DNA of 63,002 bases from HGM04593 sp045646845 (GTDB taxonomy: Bacteria; Bacteroidota; Bacteroidia; Bacteroidales; Bacteroidaceae). The notes below the pieces were generated by a model that made no database searches, was not told the DNA's origin, and saw only the letters and a list, made by a program, of their open reading frames with translations. Shown piece by piece: positions 59,875 to 63,002 of the stretch. The stretch's first letter is position 1; each line of letters starts with the position of its first letter. Both the position numbers and the translations under genes were made by a program. Location of the stretch: NCBI GenBank assembly GCA_045646845.1, contig JAZRLO010000011.1, positions 1-63,002 on the forward strand, read 5' to 3'.

Positions 59875-60534
59875 TTATCGGGTTAAATCTTCAACCCATT
59901 CTGTGAAATCAAGTTTAATCAGTTGCCAATACTTGTTTTGGAGACATACCGGGTCTGGGTCGGAATCAGCATTTGAGAAATCTTGGATTCCATTAATACA
60001 ATTCTCTTGTGTTGCTCCATATGGGTAGCGCTCTTCGTACAATGAAAGTATCTGTTCAATACTATAATGATTGTGCAGTAGATGTAAATCCCAAAAATCT
60101 TTTTTGCGTCCGCCACGTGCGAGTACATCCATTTTCATTGCCACAATATCATCAACTGCTGCAATGCGTATATTCCCATATTGTTCCACCGGACGTATGA
60201 ATGGGTCTGTATAAAATAAGTCAAGTTTAACGCAATCTTCTTTTGAGTTGCCTATAAGATACGAAACTCCGAAACTTACAACCTCGCCACAATCCCCACT
60301 ACAATATGGAAACTCTCTTCTAAGAACATCTTGCAAATGATGAAAATCTACAGAACCATACTCTGCGTCGGTAAAAAGGTCTATGTCATCCGACATTCTA
60401 TGACCATAACGCAATGATAGTGAAGTTCCACCTACAAGTCGAAATGGCGCAAATTCCTCTAATGTCATAAGGTGTTCCAATGTTGAACGTAGTATTGGTT
60501 TGACGGTCTGGAATTGCAATGTCTTATCCTTCAT
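59875..60534 (-). CDS. AbiEii/AbiGii-family nucleotidyltransferase toxin
   Basis: 219 aa. The nucleotidyltransferase core is clear: FRLVGGTSLSLRYGHRMSDD then IDLFTD (GG/S and D-x-D), with VKLDLFYTDPFIRPVE and AAVDDIVAMKMDVLARGGRK downstream. AbiEii-type enzymes are toxins of type IV toxin-antitoxin and phage-abortive systems, modifying tRNA or other targets. Start is the ATG at 60534; it overlaps the upstream antitoxin gene by 11 bases. The C-terminus looks complete. Confidence 0.9.
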   Translation of the reverse strand: MKDKTLQFQTVKPILRSTLEHLMTLEEFAPFRLVGGTSLSLRYGHRMSDDIDLFTDAEYGSVDFHHLQDVLRREFPYCSGDCGEVVSFGVSYLIGNSKEDCVKLDLFYTDPFIRPVEQYGNIRIAAVDDIVAMKMDVLARGGRKKDFWDLHLLHNHYSIEQILSLYEERYPYGATQENCINGIQDFSNADSDPDPVCLQNKYWQLIKLDFTEWVEDLTR

Positions 60535-61045
60535 AATCAAGATACATTTTCAGGTTTTGCTTTACATTATCAGCAAAAGGGGAAACATTAGTGCTATCAA
60601 TTGATGACAGAATTGTTTCTCTTCCATAAAAGCGGATAATCTCTTTAATCTCTTCTTCTGTGCCGCGCTCAAAAACCCTATTTATAACATAATGCTTGTG
60701 TGCGCTGAAATCAATCTTTTCGAGTGTGGTGTCCCAAAATAGAGCAGGGCGTATTTTTGACATATCGGGGCGATTGCTCTGTGACAGGTGACGTTTAACG
60801 TTGGCAATGTCGTGATGTACTTGTAATGTCATCAATAGACCTTCCTCTAAACCTAATGCATTCTCAATGCGCAGTGAAAGCGGAATGTTCATAGCTCTGC
60901 GACCTCTTATGATTGCACTGATTGTTTGCGGATGTTCGCCAATGGATTCGGCAAAATGTCCGCTTTTAAGTCCATGCTTGTTGAGTTCTCTTTGCAAGAA
61001 AGCTCCTGGATGCACCCCTTTTAATAGCTCGATTTTATCTTTCAT
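60524..61045 (-). CDS. HigA-type antitoxin with C-terminal DUF6922-like domain
   Basis: 173 aa. Residues about 8-70 are an XRE/HigA helix-turn-helix (HPGAFLQRELNKHGLKSGHF then AESIGEHPQTISAIIRGRRA). The C-terminal half (ALFWDTTLEKIDFSAHKHYV then INRVFERGTEEEIKEIIRFY) matches the DUF6922-type domain commonly paired with AbiEii toxins in Bacteroidota. It should neutralise the toxin gene overlapping its 3' end and repress the operon; two palindromes upstream are likely operator sites. Confidence 0.88.
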   Translation of the reverse strand: MKDKIELLKGVHPGAFLQRELNKHGLKSGHFAESIGEHPQTISAIIRGRRAMNIPLSLRIENALGLEEGLLMTLQVHHDIANVKRHLSQSNRPDMSKIRPALFWDTTLEKIDFSAHKHYVINRVFERGTEEEIKEIIRFYGRETILSSIDSTNVSPFADNVKQNLKMYLDYEG

Positions 61046-61051
61046 GTTGCA

Positions 61052-61133
61052 AAAATAAACAAATTTGTTTAGAAAACAAATGCTAAACCAAAATGTTTAC
61101 TTTCGATATTGCTAAAAATAAAACAACTTGTTT
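61052..61133 (-). promoter_or_regulatory. Promoter and operator palindromes of the HigA/AbiEii operon
   Basis: Minus-strand -7 box TATTTTTG (61052-61059) overlaps a perfect 16-bp palindrome TAAACAAATTTGTTTA (61058-61073). A second site AAACAACTTGTTT occurs at 61121-61133. Two such sites around the promoter fit autorepression by the HTH antitoxin. Confidence 0.6.
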
Positions 61134-61342
61134 AACTGTTTGCCCTGTGGGCTATTGTAGCCGCGTTGCGGCTCTCCCATTGAAAACGTCCATGTTATCT
61201 TCGATAAACGTAGCCCACACGGCACGACTTTTAGCCGTGCAACGTGTGACTATTACTCATGTACGTTTTCTATCATTTTGCATGCAAAATAATTGACGCA
61301 ATTACAATCGCTTCGCGACCGCAACCCACGCGGTGCCACTTT
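61134..61342. other. Non-coding junction with hairpin repeats
   Basis: No credible gene. Several inverted sequences: GCACGACTTTTAGCCGTGC near 61223-61241, and a larger hairpin unit at 61298-61376 closed by GCAATTACAA and TTGTAATTGC whose core (CAACCCACGCGGTGCC...GCGCGTGACC) resembles the repeats beside yebC. This unit overlaps the left edge of the second 199-bp repeat. Confidence 0.5.
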
Positions 61343-61541
61343 GCGGCACTGCGCGTGACCATTGCTTTGTAATTGCTTCGGAAGGAGTAACAAAAAAAGA
61401 GCCCTGAGGCTCTTTTTTTGTTACTCCCACTCAACTAGAACAGTTAAATTTTGGTTAAATATTTTAACTTAATTATCAATACTTTAACACAAATTCTTGT
61501 CCTTAATTTAGCGAACTGGTGTCAAGAACTGGTGTCGAAAA
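61343..61541. repeat. 199-bp direct repeat, copy 2
   Basis: Same length and layout as 57992-58190, with its hairpin at 61384-61427 and the tandem AACTGGTGTC pair near its right end (about 61514-61536). The main differences are in the hairpin tip and a ~20-base patch before the tandem pair. It ends three bases before the stop of the unknown gene at 61545. Confidence 0.75.
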
Positions 61542-61544
61542 TTG

Positions 61545-62246
61545 TTACATATCATCAAGGATACCTCCAATTATACTTGAAATAAGTTTCATTTTTCTTA
61601 TTATGTCCATTGGGGGAACTTGTGCAAATTCAAAATCTGTTTTTGATGATTGAAATTCAGTTTGCAATGCTGGGCTAATAATTTGAGGGTAAGACTTTAC
61701 TATTGGTGAAAGTATGGTTGCTGAAAAGAATTTAAACTCTCTAATCAAATGTTCTGCCCCTCCATTGTAATTTGCATTACTGAAATATGCACGGTGTATT
61801 GGGTGATTGTATGCTTTACGGAGAATATCGTTAAATTTGGGATACAATGATGAGTTGCCGTATGAACAGGTTAAGAACAGGTTCAGTGCAGCTGCAATTA
61901 GGTCTTGTTTATCTATTTCTTCTCCAAAAATCTTACCAAAATATTCTGCAATACAATAAAATGCGTTTTCTGCCCACACTTCTCTTATATCACTATCATT
62001 CATCCAGTCGTAGTTGAGGCATAAATTAAAAACTTCACAAAGTTTGTCTTTTTCAGGATATGAGGTTATCAATTTGCCACTCCCTGGTTTGTTGAAATAA
62101 CTAACTAGCTCGTAAAGGTGTTGCTGAAGAAGAGCAATATTTCCAGACTCGTATGTCCTAATAATATTATCAACTTTTGGTTTGATTGTAAGATTAGGCT
62201 TTGAGGTTGTTTCCTTTCTCTTTGAGAAAAAATCAAAAAAACTCAT
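61545..62246 (-). CDS. Island cargo protein of unknown function
   Basis: 233 aa, not recognised. AT-rich. No signal peptide or TM helix. Short charged N-terminus (MSFFDFFSKRKETTSKPN), then largely helical sequence throughout (LLQQHLYELVSYF, AENAFYCIAEYFGKIFGEEI, LIAAALNLFLTCSYG). It occupies the place held by the CoiA/SLOG gene in the neighbouring module: upstream a recombinase, downstream the 199-bp repeat. By position it may be a defence or toxin gene; nothing in the sequence proves it. Confidence 0.7.
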   Translation of the reverse strand: MSFFDFFSKRKETTSKPNLTIKPKVDNIIRTYESGNIALLQQHLYELVSYFNKPGSGKLITSYPEKDKLCEVFNLCLNYDWMNDSDIREVWAENAFYCIAEYFGKIFGEEIDKQDLIAAALNLFLTCSYGNSSLYPKFNDILRKAYNHPIHRAYFSNANYNGGAEHLIREFKFFSATILSPIVKSYPQIISPALQTEFQSSKTDFEFAQVPPMDIIRKMKLISSIIGGILDDM

Positions 62247-62505
62247 AATGCTTTATTTTTATTTAACAATATTTGTGTTTGTCACTAATATGCTACTATA
62301 AAAAAGTAGCGTAGGTAGGTCATACGCTTTAAAGGTACTGCCATACCCACACAACATATAAACACCACCCACGCTATAGCGCAGGCGTTCGTGTCTATTG
62401 TCTTGTTGTGTTTGAAATTGGCAGTTTCTTAAAGCAAGTACAATAGCAAAAACGCTATATAATTCAAATGTCTGTACTCGGTTTCCCGACTACAACGCAA
62501 ATATA
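62247..62505 (-). other. Promoter and long structured leader of the cargo gene at 61545
   Basis: Minus-strand TATATTTG (62498-62505) would start a leader of nearly 250 bases. It holds several hairpins: ATAGCGTTTTTGCTAT inside an AGTAC...GTACT closing pair (about 62437-62480), an ACACAACA/TGTTGTGT long-range pair, GCGCTATAGCG, and GCTACT...AGTAGC (about 62291-62309) near the gene. No tandem antitoxin-like repeats are seen. It may be a regulatory leader or a separate RNA. Confidence 0.4.
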
Positions 62506-62611
62506 GCTCAAGCGAATGAGATAATGCAAATTTATTTGCAATTATTTTACAATGAGCGCAGTCTATATTCAGCATTGCTAAATAGCTCAAGTGTATGTAA
62601 TAATGCAAATT
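62504..62611. repeat. 29-bp direct repeat pair upstream of the cargo gene
   Basis: TAGCTCAAGCGAATGAG... at 62504-62532 recurs as TAGCTCAAGTGTATGTA... at 62583-62611, each ending ATAATGCAAATT. The first copy abuts the -7 box; the two lie 79 bases apart. Confidence 0.6.
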
Positions 62612-62657
62612 CCTTTGAGGATATTTTCAAATAGATATAGTTTAATATATAAACAAA

Positions 62658-62690
62658 GTTGTAGCTCCCGGCTACGCCTGGAGCAACAAC
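62658..62690 (-). terminator. Hairpin after the serine recombinase gene
   Basis: Arms GTTGTAGCTCC and GGAGCAACAAC around CGGCTACGCCT. Homologous to the hairpin at 59720-59752. Confidence 0.6.
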
Positions 62691-62714
62691 TTATGAATGA
62701 AATATGCTTTGAAA

Positions 62715-63002
62715 TTAAATACAAAACTCTCTCTTTACCCTCTGTACGGTGCTTATACTTACGCTGGATAGTTTTGCTGTATTTCGTACAGAGTAACCAC
62801 GCTTCAAGAATGAAATAACCTCTTTGTATTCCTCTTTCTTCTGCTCTGTGGTTTTTACACAGCCTTTCTTGCGACCTAACTTGCCACCATTTGCAATGTA
62901 ACTCTCACGACCCGAATTGAGTCTGTAAACGATGTTAGAACGTTCGATATTCGCCATTTCAGCAAGAACAGTTACCATTATGCTGGCGATTGGATTCGCC
63001 TC
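62715..63002 (-). CDS. Serine recombinase (resolvase family), C-terminal part
   Basis: Cut by the right window edge; about 95 C-terminal residues are visible. The frame stays open to the edge and reads EANPIASIMVTVLAEMANIE then RSNIVYRLNSGRE, the helix E region of small serine recombinases, followed by GGKLGRKKGCVKTTEQKKEE and a C-terminal HTH (FLKRGYSVRNTAKLSSVSIS then TVQRVKREF). The catalytic N-terminus lies outside the window. It probably mobilises or rearranges the cargo modules to its left. A remnant of the same gene lies at 59755-59874. Confidence 0.9.
   Translation of the reverse strand, partial: EANPIASIMVTVLAEMANIERSNIVYRLNSGRESYIANGGKLGRKKGCVKTTEQKKEEYKEVISFLKRGYSVRNTAKLSSVSISTVQRVKREFCI

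Noticed and set aside
61093..61296. 67-codon plus-strand frame between the toxin-antitoxin pair and the second island repeat
   Set aside because: Lies across operator and hairpin repeat DNA; composition does not look like a protein.
62247..62505. Retron-type RNA upstream of the cargo gene
   Set aside because: No reverse transcriptase gene is present and the hairpins do not show a clear retron layout.

Overview
The window looks like a chromosomal segment of a Bacteroidales bacterium (phylum Bacteroidota). Evidence: a fused LpxC-FabZ protein, glycine dehydrogenase split into two subunits, secreted DUF4251 and DUF4252/6108-type proteins, a BlaI plus M56/TonB pair, and repeated promoter -7 boxes of the TAnnTTTG type (often TATCTTCG) instead of TATAAT. 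I cannot resolve the genus. No rRNA, tRNA or CRISPR array was seen.

Layout. 1-12,400: AraC regulator, radical SAM protein, a lipid A/tRNA operon on the minus strand (lpxD, lpxC-fabZ, lpxA, a pRiA4b ORF-3-like gene, miaA), a purM/prfA/pyrF group on the minus strand, and a peptide transporter. 12,700-18,200: a lipoate ligase and glycine cleavage operon (lplA, gcvT, gcvH, gcvPA, gcvPB). 18,300-22,450: aldehyde dehydrogenase, short-chain dehydrogenase, MscS-type channel, thioesterase. 22,650-31,000: ispE followed, 7 bases later, by five tightly packed unknown genes. 31,100-37,900: dnaB, trpS, pheT, yebC, separated by repeat-rich intergenic DNA. 38,300-48,500: DUF4251 protein with an in-frame stop and a Pro/Gly-rich tail, glycan-related genes (GH43-like lipoprotein, nagB, GH20, CBM9-like), a GT2 operon, a Cys-rich nitroreductase lipoprotein and a flavodoxin-like protein, FKBP. 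48,750-57,500: eno, an ECF sigma operon with exported unknown proteins, and a BlaI/M56-TonB sensor pair. 57,800-63,002: an AT-rich, recombinase-associated island.

The most novel-looking system is the five-gene minus-strand block at 22,650-30,131. In transcription order it encodes a Rossmann-like plus RyR-domain protein, an FHA-TM-trypsin-like protease with an intact His/Asp/Ser triad, a pseudokinase that lacks the N-lobe and is tethered by one TM helix, an exported TPR-CHAT protease with His and Cys present, and an exported protein of unknown family. Overlaps of 4, 14 and 4 bases and a gap of 10 bases argue for one transcript. It reads as a sensor-relay-protease pathway that crosses the inner membrane and ends in two periplasmic proteases; that role is inference.

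The second striking region is the right-hand island. A 199-bp direct repeat occurs twice, each time just downstream of a minus-strand cargo gene: a CoiA-like/SLOG fusion in one case and an unknown helical protein in the other. Each cargo gene lies downstream of a serine-recombinase tail. One recombinase is cut by the window edge; the other survives only as a C-terminal fragment abutting an AbiEii toxin gene with its HigA-type antitoxin. This looks like repeated insertion at one site with swapped cargo.
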